Shown in pieces: positions 1 through 5,601 of a stretch of 25,568 nucleotides of DNA. The notes beneath the pieces are model-generated. The model did no database searches, was not told the DNA's origin, and worked only from the letters and a program-made list of their open reading frames with translations. Source of the stretch: a virus; the IMG/VR virus record IMGVR_UViG_3300038421_000076, positions 1 to 25,568 of that record. One strand, given 5' to 3'. Numbering within the stretch: position 1 is the first letter of the stretch; every line of letters starts with the position of its first letter. The translations under genes were made by a program, and so were the position numbers.

Positions 1-162
1 AAGGACTCGTGTGGTGGTGAAGAGGGAGAATGGGTCAATCCCGTTAACTCGGGGGTTGAGGAGTGCTGAGAAGTCTGTGATGGCGCTGTCTGGGCTATCT
101 GCCAGCACATATGCGCAATGCGCCATGGTAATGCGGTAGAGTGTGGTGGGTTTACTCAGCAC
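1..162 (-). CDS. Hypothetical leftward protein, cut by the left edge
   Basis: This is the third gene of a leftward cluster. It is open to the window edge, so only the first 54 codons are seen. Translation from GTG at 162 gives a protein beginning MLSKPTTLYRITMAHCAYVL. The start lies inside the end of the gene before it (11-base overlap), which suggests translational coupling. No motif or family is recognised. The residue mix (Tyr, Cys, Leu, regularly spaced hydrophobics) looks like a real protein, and the frame has no stop to the edge. Function unknown; an early or accessory phage protein is the natural guess because the cluster points away from the structural genes. Confidence 0.55.
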   Translation of the reverse strand, partial: MLSKPTTLYRITMAHCAYVLADSPDSAITDFSALLNPRVNGIDPFSLFTTTRVL

Positions 163-301
163 TCGCGCCTCCTTCCCGTAGCCAACGCGAGCGTATCTCC
201 TGCCTTGAAGGGGCCGATGGCTTGAGGGTGATGGGGAAAAACTGGAATGAGGCAGTGTCTAGGGGGCTCCACTCGTCCCAATCAAACAGATCCTGCTCCA
301 T
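152..301 (-). CDS. Hypothetical 49-residue acidic protein
   Basis: A short leftward gene whose ATG shares one base with the TGA stop of the upstream gene (TGATG arrangement at 299-303), the usual mark of translational coupling in compact phage operons. The protein starts MEQDLFDWDEWSPLDTASFQ, with an acidic, Trp/Phe-rich first half and a basic Arg-rich segment near residues 35-42. No domain is recognised. It overlaps the following leftward gene by 11 bases. Its reality rests on the chained overlaps on both sides, not on similarity. Confidence 0.6.
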   Translation of the reverse strand: MEQDLFDWDEWSPLDTASFQFFPITLKPSAPSRQEIRSRWLREGGASAE

Positions 302-486
302 CACTCCCCCCCAAGGTCTGCCGCTTCCGCGGCGTTAACACGTTCTACGATGAAGGCGGCGAGGGAGGCGTCGTCCTTCCACGTCCCACGACCATTGACA
401 ATTGCTACGGACTGCTCGTTTGCGTCTAGAAGCAGCTCTTCTTGAGCCTTCCAAGGTCTGGGATACTTAGTCCACACTGGTTCCAC
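301..486 (-). CDS. Small phage protein of the 'DANG...FIVxxVNA' type
   Basis: A 61-residue protein from GTG at 486. An AAAGG stretch lies directly against the start, so the ribosome site is weak. Residues 20-30 read LLDANEQSVAIV and residues 44-52 FIVERVNAA. That layout, a short strand pair around 'DAN' followed by a helix with FIV..VN, recalls a very common class of small uncharacterised proteins in phage early regions. I recognise the pattern from general experience only and know no function for it. It is the first gene of the leftward cluster. No convincing leftward promoter is visible upstream. Confidence 0.7.
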   Translation of the reverse strand: MEPVWTKYPRPWKAQEELLLDANEQSVAIVNGRGTWKDDASLAAFIVERVNAAEAADLGGE

Positions 487-713
487 CTTTTATCCCCCTT
501 CCCCGAAGTGGGCAAAATGGAGGGAGTGCTTGTGACGGGGAGGGTGGGGCAGCTTCCCACCTTCCCCTACCCCCGATTGCTTCCTCCCTCCACTCGGGAT
601 AATAGGCCGGGGTGGGGAGGTTGTCAAGGGGAGGCGGGCATGGGCTAGGCCCTCGCCCTTAGGTATGCCCTAGCCTTCCCCTATGCCCTCCCCGCCAACG
701 CATGTTTTTCGCA

Positions 714-731
714 CGCCAAAATCGCCAAAAT
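714..731. repeat. Tandem 9-base repeat (two copies CGCCAAAAT)
   Basis: Two exact back-to-back copies of CGCCAAAAT sit at the left edge of the AT-rich island of the divergent region. Such iteron-like repeats can bind an initiator or repressor. Only two copies are present, so chance cannot be excluded. Confidence 0.5.
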
Positions 732-877
732 TCCGAAAACATCGCAAGGTCTTTAGAATCAACCCTGTGACCTGTTGAAAAGTCCTCGTTTTTCTTCCTA
801 TATAAAGGAATAAAGAATTGATTGGAGGAGGCGGGGGCGTCAAATCTGCGCCCCTCCCCCATTCTCCCCAACCCGGT

Positions 878-922
878 GCAAACGGAGTCTCATCTCCGTT
901 TGCCTCTCTATTTATAGAGAGG
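878..922. repeat. Two abutting perfect hairpins
   Basis: GCAAACGGAG at 878-887 pairs perfectly with CTCCGTTTGC at 894-903, a 10-bp stem with a 6-base loop. It is followed at once by CCTCTCTA at 903-910 pairing with TAGAGAGG at 915-922, an 8-bp stem around TTTA. Neither has a T-run in the right place for a simple intrinsic terminator on either strand, so a cruciform, operator or origin role is more likely. Confidence 0.75.
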
Positions 923-945
923 AAAAACGAGAGAAAAAACGAGAG
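923..945. repeat. Tandem AAAAACGAGAG repeat
   Basis: Two copies of AAAAACGAGAG (923-933 and 935-945) follow the double hairpin directly. The reverse complement of the core, CGTTTTTC, also occurs at 788-795, so the AT-rich island has some inverted symmetry. Confidence 0.5.
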
Positions 946-1121
946 TTGATTTGTTGAAAACAAAGGACTTACGTTATTGGCGGTTTTTGAGGGGGTAAAA
1001 ACAACGAAGAAAAGGCGAAAGTGCCCATGCCGCCGGGCACCTTCGGGTGGTTGGAACGACCTTGGGTGGAAGATAGGGCGGGGGAGGCCAAAGGTCAAGC
1101 CCCAACATGCTGTGTTCCTCC

Positions 1122-1149
1122 TTGCACTCCCCCCAACATATGGTATAAT
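1122..1149 (+). promoter_or_regulatory. Sigma-70-type promoter for the terminase operon
   Basis: TTGCAC at 1122-1127 and a perfect TATAAT at 1144-1149 are separated by 16 bases, with TGG immediately before the -10 box (extended -10). The start point would be near 1156, leaving a leader of about 120 bases before the first gene. The promoter at 4886-4914 shares the TGGTATAAT string and a preceding CCCCAAC tract. Confidence 0.8.
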
Positions 1150-1162
1150 CCCCTCAGTGCTT

Positions 1163-1239
1163 GGGGAGGTAGTGCCAACCTCCCCTCCCTCGGGGGCTCC
1201 CCTACAGAGCCCCCAGCGCGCCTACCCCGCGCCAGGCGC
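1163..1239 (+). promoter_or_regulatory. Leader with three consecutive hairpins
   Basis: Within the inferred leader RNA, GGGGAGGT (1163-1170) pairs with ACCTCCCC (1178-1185); GGGGGCTC (1192-1199) pairs with GAGCCCCC (1207-1214); and GCGCCT (1218-1223) pairs with AGGCGC (1234-1239). The first two stems are perfect over 8 bp with 7-base loops. No T-run follows any of them, so they are not obvious terminators. A processing signal, an antitermination element or a translational control element would all fit. The region ends before the ribosome site (AAAGGGGAG) of the first gene. Confidence 0.65.
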
Positions 1240-1278
1240 TCCTCCCCAAGCACTTCTTCGAGGGAAGAAAGGGGAGAT

Positions 1279-1449
1279 ATGTCAGATCCGAAGTCGGAAG
1301 TGGTTGAGATCATTGAGGGCTCCTCGCTGGGGAACTGGGATAGCATCCTCGAACGTGCGACGAGTCACCCGGCCAAGGGGCCTACGGCCGGCCAGCGCCT
1401 CTTTGCACGCGACCCCTCCCTCCCCTCCTTCTTCCGCGCCGATGCTTGA
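1279..1449 (+). CDS. Hypothetical 56-residue protein, first gene of the rightward operon
   Basis: The ATG at 1279 follows a good ribosome site (GAAAGGGGAGAT), the first such site after the promoter and leader. The protein begins MSDPKSEVVEIIEGSSLGNW; it is acidic at the N-terminus and ends in a basic, Pro/Phe-containing tail. No domain is recognised. The end overlaps an ATG at 1442 (ATGCTTGA arrangement), so it is probably coupled to the small-terminase gene behind it. An accessory role in packaging is possible from position alone. Confidence 0.6.
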   Translation: MSDPKSEVVEIIEGSSLGNWDSILERATSHPAKGPTAGQRLFARDPSLPSFFRADA

Positions 1450-1795
1450 GCAGGTTAGAACCCTCAAGCTCCTCCTAGATGTCCTCGCATCCCCCAACAC
1501 CCGCCGCGCTCTCGCCCGCCTCTCACGCCTCGACGAGGGAGGAGGTGGGGAGGGTGGCACAGCGCCTCCACCTGGACGAGTCGAGTACTTCGACCCTTCA
1601 AAGGCTCGTAGCTACACGGAGGAGAGGGAAAGATGGATGGAGCGCACTGGCAAAAGACTCCCTTGGGGCGCGGATATCCCGGGAGTTGGAGAGGCTGACG
1701 GAGGAAGAGTCGCGGCTTTTACTTCGCCTCTTGGAGCGTGGGGACTTCCGGGTGTTGGAGAGGGAGGACAAGACTCGCGCGGTGCTTGCAGTTAG
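1442..1795 (+). CDS. Overlapping frame; probable N-terminal piece of the small terminase joined by frameshift
   Basis: From ATG 1442 this frame reads MLEQVRTLKLLLDVLASPNT and continues with an Arg/Leu-rich helix up to about position 1536, using the same CTC/CGC-rich codons as the neighbours. After the purine run at 1535-1554 (GAGGGAGGAGG followed by TGGGG) it turns into Gly/Pro-rich low-complexity sequence while the frame one base ahead becomes protein-like. Skipping a single G there would join this start to the small-terminase frame and give a product of about 369 residues. A stand-alone 117-residue protein overlapping the next gene by some 240 bases is much less likely. A sequencing error, a natural mutation and programmed frameshifting are all possible. 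Confidence 0.35.
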   Translation: MLEQVRTLKLLLDVLASPNTRRALARLSRLDEGGGGEGGTAPPPGRVEYFDPSKARSYTEERERWMERTGKRLPWGADIPGVGEADGGRVAAFTSPLGAWGLPGVGEGGQDSRGACS

Positions 1796-2552
1796 TGCGC
1801 ATACACCCGGCCTCGGGACCATCAAGATCAAGAAGGGGAGTGGGAGTGTGGTGAGGAACAAGGCGGCGAAGGCCGCGGATGCCTTCCTCGCGAGGGTGGG
1901 GGGGATTGGGAGGTTGGTGGAGTGGTTGGAGGTGAGTGAGAATGACCCTAGGATGCCATTGCCACTACAGAACCTCCTCACTATTGCCAGGCGGGCGCCG
2001 ACGAAGCAGCTTTCGAGGCTTCTTGCGGAAACTGGTGCGAGTCATGCGGAGCTGGTGAAGTGGGCTCTCACGGGGGCGAGCCTGATTGGGGATGCGGAGG
2101 CGGCCCTCGCGCTGAAGGCAGGTCAGCCGAAGGCAGTTAGGAACCTCCTCCGCATCGCACATAGTGGCCTTGGGAAGTGTGGGGCGTGTAGGGGGACGGG
2201 GGCGACGAAGGAGGAGGAGCCCCGGGAGTGCCCGAGATGCACAGGCACTGGCCGCAGGCCGGAGCACCCAGAGGCAATGAGTGCCATCAAGCTCGTTGCG
2301 GAGGCTGGGAGGATGCTTCCCCAGAAGGGCGGGGACACCAATGTGAACGTTGGCGTGAAGGTAGAAGCGCCGAAGGCGCAGGGGTTCTTCGAAGACCAGA
2401 TGAAGTTCATGCAGAAGATGCTCGCGATGCCGGTGCCGGCGCTGGGTGCCGGGACTATAGATGCGGAGGTAGTCAGTGAAGCTCAAGTTGAAGGGCGTGT
2501 TGAATCTGTTGTTGAAGCTCCTCACGGTGGGGAAGGAGACGGGGTTGTTTAG
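1554..2552 (+). CDS. Probable terminase small subunit with DnaJ-like zinc motif
   Basis: A 332-residue protein directly ahead of the large terminase, the usual place of the small subunit, which recognises phage DNA and recruits the large subunit for packaging. The N-terminal half is helical and charged (for example LERLTEEESRLLLRLLERG). Residues 209-233 hold a paired CxxCxGxG motif (C209, C212, C226, C229), as in DnaJ-type zinc fingers. The C-terminus is Met/Pro-rich and probably flexible. I chose GTG 1554 because a perfect AGGAGGT lies 7 bases upstream; ATG 1479 follows a stop directly and has no ribosome site. The true start may instead be ATG 1442 through a frameshift. The function is inferred from position; the motif is directly visible. 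Confidence 0.6.
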   Translation: MAQRLHLDESSTSTLQRLVATRRRGKDGWSALAKDSLGARISRELERLTEEESRLLLRLLERGDFRVLEREDKTRAVLAVSAHTPGLGTIKIKKGSGSVVRNKAAKAADAFLARVGGIGRLVEWLEVSENDPRMPLPLQNLLTIARRAPTKQLSRLLAETGASHAELVKWALTGASLIGDAEAALALKAGQPKAVRNLLRIAHSGLGKCGACRGTGATKEEEPRECPRCTGTGRRPEHPEAMSAIKLVAEAGRMLPQKGGDTNVNVGVKVEAPKAQGFFEDQMKFMQKMLAMPVPALGAGTIDAEVVSEAQVEGRVESVVEAPHGGEGDGVV

Positions 2553-2589
2553 GGAAGGGCAGCGGGTGGAGAAGCGGGGCTAGTTCTTC

Positions 2590-4593
2590 GTGTATAGCCG
2601 GAAGGTCATTGCTGCGCGAAGCGCGATGGTGGAGCGCCTGACGGGGGTGGCCCTCCGGGAGTATTCCATTCGGGAAACCGATGGGTTGATTCAGGAGTTG
2701 GAGGAGATGAAGGACACCCCCATCTCCTCCCTCCCCGAGCGCCTCCAGAGCTTCATCATCAACGAGCAGAGGCTGTGTTGCATTGACTTTAGGTATTGGT
2801 GCAAGTACGCGAAGATCGTAACGGATAGGAGACGGGAGGAGCGGTTCACCCCCTGGCCGTCACAGGAGTTCTTCCTTGCGCGCGTAGCGCGCGAGGAAGA
2901 GAGGCAGTGGGATGCGTGGTTGGGGGCTGGGGGCACTGGCGAGTTCCGCTTTAAGGGCCGCTTCATCTTCCTGAAGAGCCGCCAGGTTGGTGCGACTAGG
3001 GTTGGGAACATCCTCGGCGCGCACGTTACCATCAACAGTGAGAATACATATTCCCTAATTGCATCGGACACCCCCGAGAAGGGGCTGGAGCTGTGGAGGC
3101 TGTGGGATCGCCTATACAGTAGCCTCCCTTGGTGGCTCGCGCCCGCGCGTGACTCCCGCGTCAAGGGGGAGGAGCAGTACTTCGCGGGGACCAATTCCAC
3201 ACTCGTCGTTGGGGCAGGAAATCAGAAGGCGTCCTTCGGGCAGGGGGTGACCGTTGACTTCTTCCACCTGACGGAGATCTCCAGGTGGAATAGGGATGTT
3301 ATTGAGCTGGTGGACCAGGATCTCTTCTGGGCATTTGAGTCAAGCAGGAAGGTCTCCAGCATTGGTATCTTGGAATCAACCGCAGAGGAAGGCGTCGGTG
3401 GTTGGTTCAAGCAGCAGTGGGATCTGAGCGTCAGGGAGAAGAGCCTCTTCATCCCAACGTTCCTTGGGTGGTTTTTATGTCCTGAGAAGTTCACCCTAGA
3501 GGATCCATCCATTGTCCTCACCTCCGAGACGCTAGCCCTCGGGAAGCAAATCGAGGAGAGGTTCCCGGATGTCCACCTTTCCACCTCCCAGCTCCGGTGG
3601 TATCAATCCCGCAGGGGAGAGATGGAAGGGAAGGGGAAGCTCGGGGAGTTCCTCTCCCAAGTTCCCAGCTTCCCCGAGGAAGCCTTCCAGTTCGCCAACA
3701 AGAGCATCTTCTCCCCCTCGGTGATTGAGGTGATGAGTAGGGGGGTGCAGAAGCCCATTCAGGTAAAGGAATGGCGGGGTGGGGCGTTCGTAGACGCCAC
3801 GTGGGATGGGGATCCCGTCAAAGCGGATGGGCTCTTGCTCGTGTGGGCGCCCCCGATGGTGGGGAGGACATACTACATTGCGGTAGATGGCGCCCACGGG
3901 CGCGAGGGCGGGGATGCACATGCGGTCCAGGTAATGGCCGCGCCCGTTGGCTCTGCCAAGGCGGAGCAGGTAGCGGAGTGGAGGGGGGTTGGGGGCGGGC
4001 TAGCGTCGGTGGGGGCAGTGACCAGCATTGCTATGACCCTTGGGGAGCTATATAGGGATCCCATCACTGCCCGCCCGGCGTGTATCGCCCCAGAGAGCAA
4101 CCCGGGGAGCCCGAGTGCGTTCGTGACGTTGAAGCTAGTAGAGATCGGGTATTCCAACATCTACATCCACCGCCAAGTTGGGAGGATCAGGGGGGAGCAA
4201 CTGAGGCCGGAGCTGGGGTGGCAGACAACCTCCGCCACGCGCACACCCTTGGTGCTACGTGGGAAGGAGGCGTTGGACGCTGGGGATATCCTCATCCGCT
4301 CCCCGAGGGTTATCGCAGAAATGCGCACCTTCGAGAAGAAGTGGACGGAGAGCGGGAGGGTTGTTAGGTATGAACACTCCGAGGGGGAGCATGATGATGT
4401 GTTGATCTCCCTCTTCATCGCATACTGGGTAGCGACGGAGGAGTTCGCGTTGATGGATGCGGAGAGGAGCGCACGCGCTGCGCGCGTGGAGGAAGTGAAG
4501 ACCCCGAAGTGGGATCCGGGGATGATCGTCCTCTCGGGGGAACCGACTAAGGTGCCGGGGTTGCCTACGGATTTGTTTGGGCGCTTCTACTAA
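2590..4593 (+). CDS. terL: Terminase large subunit (ATPase and nuclease)
   Basis: This 667-residue protein powers DNA packaging into the procapsid and cuts the concatemer. The ATPase half shows a Walker A-like KSRQVGATR (residues 129-137) and a Walker B-like VTVDFFHLTE (220-229). The nuclease half shows three acidic clusters of the RNase H-like fold: VDGAHGREGGD around D433, APESNPG around E502 and EHDD around D602/D603. Order, spacing and length fit the family. The start is GTG 2590, the first after an in-frame stop at 2581; its ribosome site is poor (GGGGC), and ATG 2626 is an alternative. It sits 37 bases after the small subunit gene and ends just before two convergent tRNA genes. Confidence 0.93.
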   Translation: MYSRKVIAARSAMVERLTGVALREYSIRETDGLIQELEEMKDTPISSLPERLQSFIINEQRLCCIDFRYWCKYAKIVTDRRREERFTPWPSQEFFLARVAREEERQWDAWLGAGGTGEFRFKGRFIFLKSRQVGATRVGNILGAHVTINSENTYSLIASDTPEKGLELWRLWDRLYSSLPWWLAPARDSRVKGEEQYFAGTNSTLVVGAGNQKASFGQGVTVDFFHLTEISRWNRDVIELVDQDLFWAFESSRKVSSIGILESTAEEGVGGWFKQQWDLSVREKSLFIPTFLGWFLCPEKFTLEDPSIVLTSETLALGKQIEERFPDVHLSTSQLRWYQSRRGEMEGKGKLGEFLSQVPSFPEEAFQFANKSIFSPSVIEVMSRGVQKPIQVKEWRGGAFVDATWDGDPVKADGLLLVWAPPMVGRTYYIAVDGAHGREGGDAHAVQVMAAPVGSAKAEQVAEWRGVGGGLASVGAVTSIAMTLGELYRDPITARPACIAPESNPGSPSAFVTLKLVEIGYSNIYIHRQVGRIRGEQLRPELGWQTTSATRTPLVLRGKEALDAGDILIRSPRVIAEMRTFEKKWTESGRVVRYEHSEGEHDDVLISLFIAYWVATEEFALMDAERSARAARVEEVKTPKWDPGMIVLSGEPTKVPGLPTDLFGRFY

Positions 4594-4595
4594 AA

Positions 4596-4672
4596 TGGCC
4601 CCCGCGGTGGGGCTCGAACCCACATCGTCCACTTACGGCCACCCGCTTAGGAGGCGGGGCCGGTACGCGGGG
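4596..4672 (-). tRNA. Aberrant tRNA-Arg (anticodon CCT) without a normal D-arm
   Basis: Seen on the minus strand. The acceptor CCCCGCG (4672-4666) pairs with CGCGGGG (4606-4600), followed by G and an encoded CCA. The T-arm GTGGG-TTCGAGC-CCCAC is standard. The anticodon arm CCCGC-CTCCTAA-GCGGG gives anticodon CCT, which reads AGG. Total length is a normal 77 bases, but only 7 bases lie between acceptor and anticodon arm, where a D-arm of about 17 should be, and 18 bases lie between the anticodon and T arms. Those 18 contain TAAGTGGAC, closely matching the D-loop TAACTGGAC of the neighbouring tRNA. CGGCC at the 5' side can also pair with GGCCG, lengthening the anticodon stem. It may be a functional D-armless tRNA, a rearranged one or a decaying copy. 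Confidence 0.7.
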
Positions 4673-4673
4673 G

Positions 4674-4749
4674 TGGGGCGCCCGGAAGGATTCGAACCTT
4701 CATCTCTGGCTTAGAAGGCCAGCGCTTTGTCCAGTTAAGCTACGGGCGC
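4674..4749 (-). tRNA. tRNA-Arg (anticodon TCT)
   Basis: A complete cloverleaf of 76 bases on the minus strand: acceptor GCGCCCG/CGGGCGC, D-arm GCTT-AACTGGACA-AAGC with the conserved GG, anticodon arm CTGGC-CTTCTAA-GCCAG with U33 and anticodon TCT, T-arm GAAGG-TTCGAAT-CCTTC, then C and an encoded CCA. It reads AGA (and AGG by wobble). The discriminator base C is unusual for arginine. It lies upstream of the CCT tRNA with a single base between them, so the two are probably cut from one transcript. No clear minus-strand promoter is visible. Confidence 0.93.
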
Positions 4750-4753
4750 ATTG

Positions 4754-4787
4754 CCGGGGGCTACCTGCCGTGAGTCCTCGCCCCCGG
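4754..4787. repeat. Perfect 8-bp inverted repeat beside the tRNA genes
   Basis: CCGGGGGC (4754-4761) pairs with GCCCCCGG (4780-4787) around an 18-base loop. It lies between the tRNA pair and the next rightward promoter. No T-run follows on either strand, so it is not a standard intrinsic terminator. It could still slow convergent transcription or mark tRNA transcript processing. Confidence 0.5.
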
Positions 4788-4885
4788 GTACGACATCTTT
4801 GTGCCCCCACATCGTCCCTCACGGCGTATGAGGGGCACCGTTTCTAGAGGGGAATGTAGGCCACCTGCTCCGCCTTGTCAACCCC

Positions 4886-4914
4886 TTGCCCCGACCCCCA
4901 ACCCGTGGTATAAT
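4886..4914 (+). promoter_or_regulatory. Sigma-70-type promoter
   Basis: TTGCCC at 4886-4891 and TATAAT at 4909-4914 are 17 bases apart, with TGG just before the -10 box (extended -10). The start point would be near 4921, about 48 bases ahead of the next gene. The upstream sequence resembles that of the 1122-1149 promoter. Confidence 0.82.
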
Positions 4915-4968
4915 ACTCTCCATCAAACCCAACATATAGACCCGCACCCCCGCCGTGGAGGCCAAGTA

Positions 4969-5358
4969 GTGCCCATCCTCGCCCTCGTTCTTGATGACGC
5001 AACGCATGCGAAGCTGGCGGCTAGGAGCCCCGAGGAGCCCCAGAAGGCCATTGTGGCAACCCTGGCCCGTTTCGCCGACGTTGACCCCGCCACGGAGCCC
5101 GTGGTGCTCCACGGGGGGGTTCTAGGGGAGATCCGGGCATTGCTTGGGAGGTTCTCCGACCAGGATGAACTCCTCCGCCTCGTGCAACGGGGGGCGACGG
5201 TCAACTTGAAGGGGGCATCCAGTGGGGTGCACCTCTCCCTGACGGAGCACCAGAAGAAGCGCCTCAAGGAAATGGCGGCGGGGGCGCATTGTTCGGAGCT
5301 GAAGGCCCTTCAGGATGTTCTGAAGGGGGCCTTGGTCGCGCGGTTTGGGCCGTATTGA
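4969..5358 (+). CDS. Hypothetical 129-residue protein, possibly DNA-binding
   Basis: First gene after the second promoter. GTG 4969 has GGAGG 7 bases upstream. The protein begins MPILALVLDDATHAKLAARS. It has a strand-then-helix layout near the N-terminus and again near residues 88-105 (VNLKGASSGVHLSLTEHQ, then KKRLKEMA). That alternation resembles small phage proteins with ribbon-helix-helix-like or other winged DNA-binding folds, but the similarity is impressionistic. The C-terminus is helical. It could act in late-gene control or packaging. No catalytic motif is seen. Confidence 0.75.
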   Translation: MPILALVLDDATHAKLAARSPEEPQKAIVATLARFADVDPATEPVVLHGGVLGEIRALLGRFSDQDELLRLVQRGATVNLKGASSGVHLSLTEHQKKRLKEMAAGAHCSELKALQDVLKGALVARFGPY

Positions 5359-5373
5359 GGGAGGGAGGGGCGC

Positions 5374-5601
5374 ATGCGCTGGGACCACGACGGGCACCCG
5401 CAGGGGATTGATAAAAATGGGCGGCTGTATTGCCTGAAAGACGGGGTGAAGCTGTCCAAGGCGGGGCAGCGGGTGACGGCGGAAGACACACACGACTTCT
5501 CCGATGGCATCCACCACATCGCCCCCCACGCGACACTTTTCTCCCACCGGAAGGCCAGTGGTTGGGAGGATGCCTTTAACTGTGGCCTGGAGGAGTTGTA
5601 G
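5374..5601 (+). CDS. Hypothetical 75-residue His-rich protein
   Basis: ATG 5374 follows a strong purine ribosome site (GAGGGAGGGAGGGG). The protein begins MRWDHDGHPQGIDKNGRLYC and contains a His-rich stretch (DGIHHIAPHATLFSH) around residues 44-58. Two cysteines and several histidines could bind metal, but the spacing fits no family I know. Its stop overlaps the next start by one base (TAGTG), so the two are probably translated together. Confidence 0.7.
   Translation: MRWDHDGHPQGIDKNGRLYCLKDGVKLSKAGQRVTAEDTHDFSDGIHHIAPHATLFSHRKASGWEDAFNCGLEEL

Larger units (their letters stand above)
487..1121. other. Non-coding divergent control region, candidate replication origin
   Basis: This stretch separates the leftward genes from the rightward operon and contains no convincing gene. 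It begins with alternating C- and G-rich tracts, including an inverted repeat GGCTAGG (643-649)/CCTAGCC (669-675) and a GGGCAT (636-641) with ATGCCC copies at 665-670 and 683-688. From about 700 to 1010 it becomes clearly AT-richer than the rest of the window. That part holds a tandem 9-mer, a 5-bp inverted repeat TTCCT/AGGAA (795-810), two abutting perfect hairpins, a tandem CGAGAG repeat and two copies of TGTTGAAAA. At 1021-1040 GTGCCC can pair with GGGCAC. AT-rich DNA with short tandem repeats and dyads is typical of replication origins and operator regions; which one this is cannot be told from sequence alone. Confidence 0.5.

Noticed and set aside
577-603. TTGCTT and GATAAT as a further rightward promoter
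   Set aside because: The spacing is only 15 bases, both boxes are imperfect and no gene follows for over 600 bases.
903-945. Double hairpin and adjacent A-rich repeats as a leftward terminator or leftward promoter (TATAAA on the minus strand)
   Set aside because: On the minus strand the T-runs come before the stem, not after it, and no -35-like TTG lies at the right distance from TATAAA.
670-1098. Minus-strand open frames in the divergent region (142 and 70 codons)
   Set aside because: Low-complexity and Phe/Pro-rich sequence crossing the hairpins and repeats; no ribosome site and no protein-like pattern.
977-1441. 5' extension of the frame that contains ATG 1442
   Set aside because: It would start upstream of the promoter, runs through the leader hairpins and is Pro/Gly/Arg-rich without protein-like pattern.
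1479-1553. ATG 1479 as the start of the small terminase
   Set aside because: It follows a stop codon directly, has CTCCTC upstream in place of a ribosome site, and the first 25 codons look like out-of-frame sequence. GTG 1554 or a frameshift from 1442 fits better.
4768-4825. GCCGTGA/TCACGGC inverted repeat upstream of the second promoter
   Set aside because: The 7-bp arms are about 45 bases apart, so the pairing is not convincing and may be chance.
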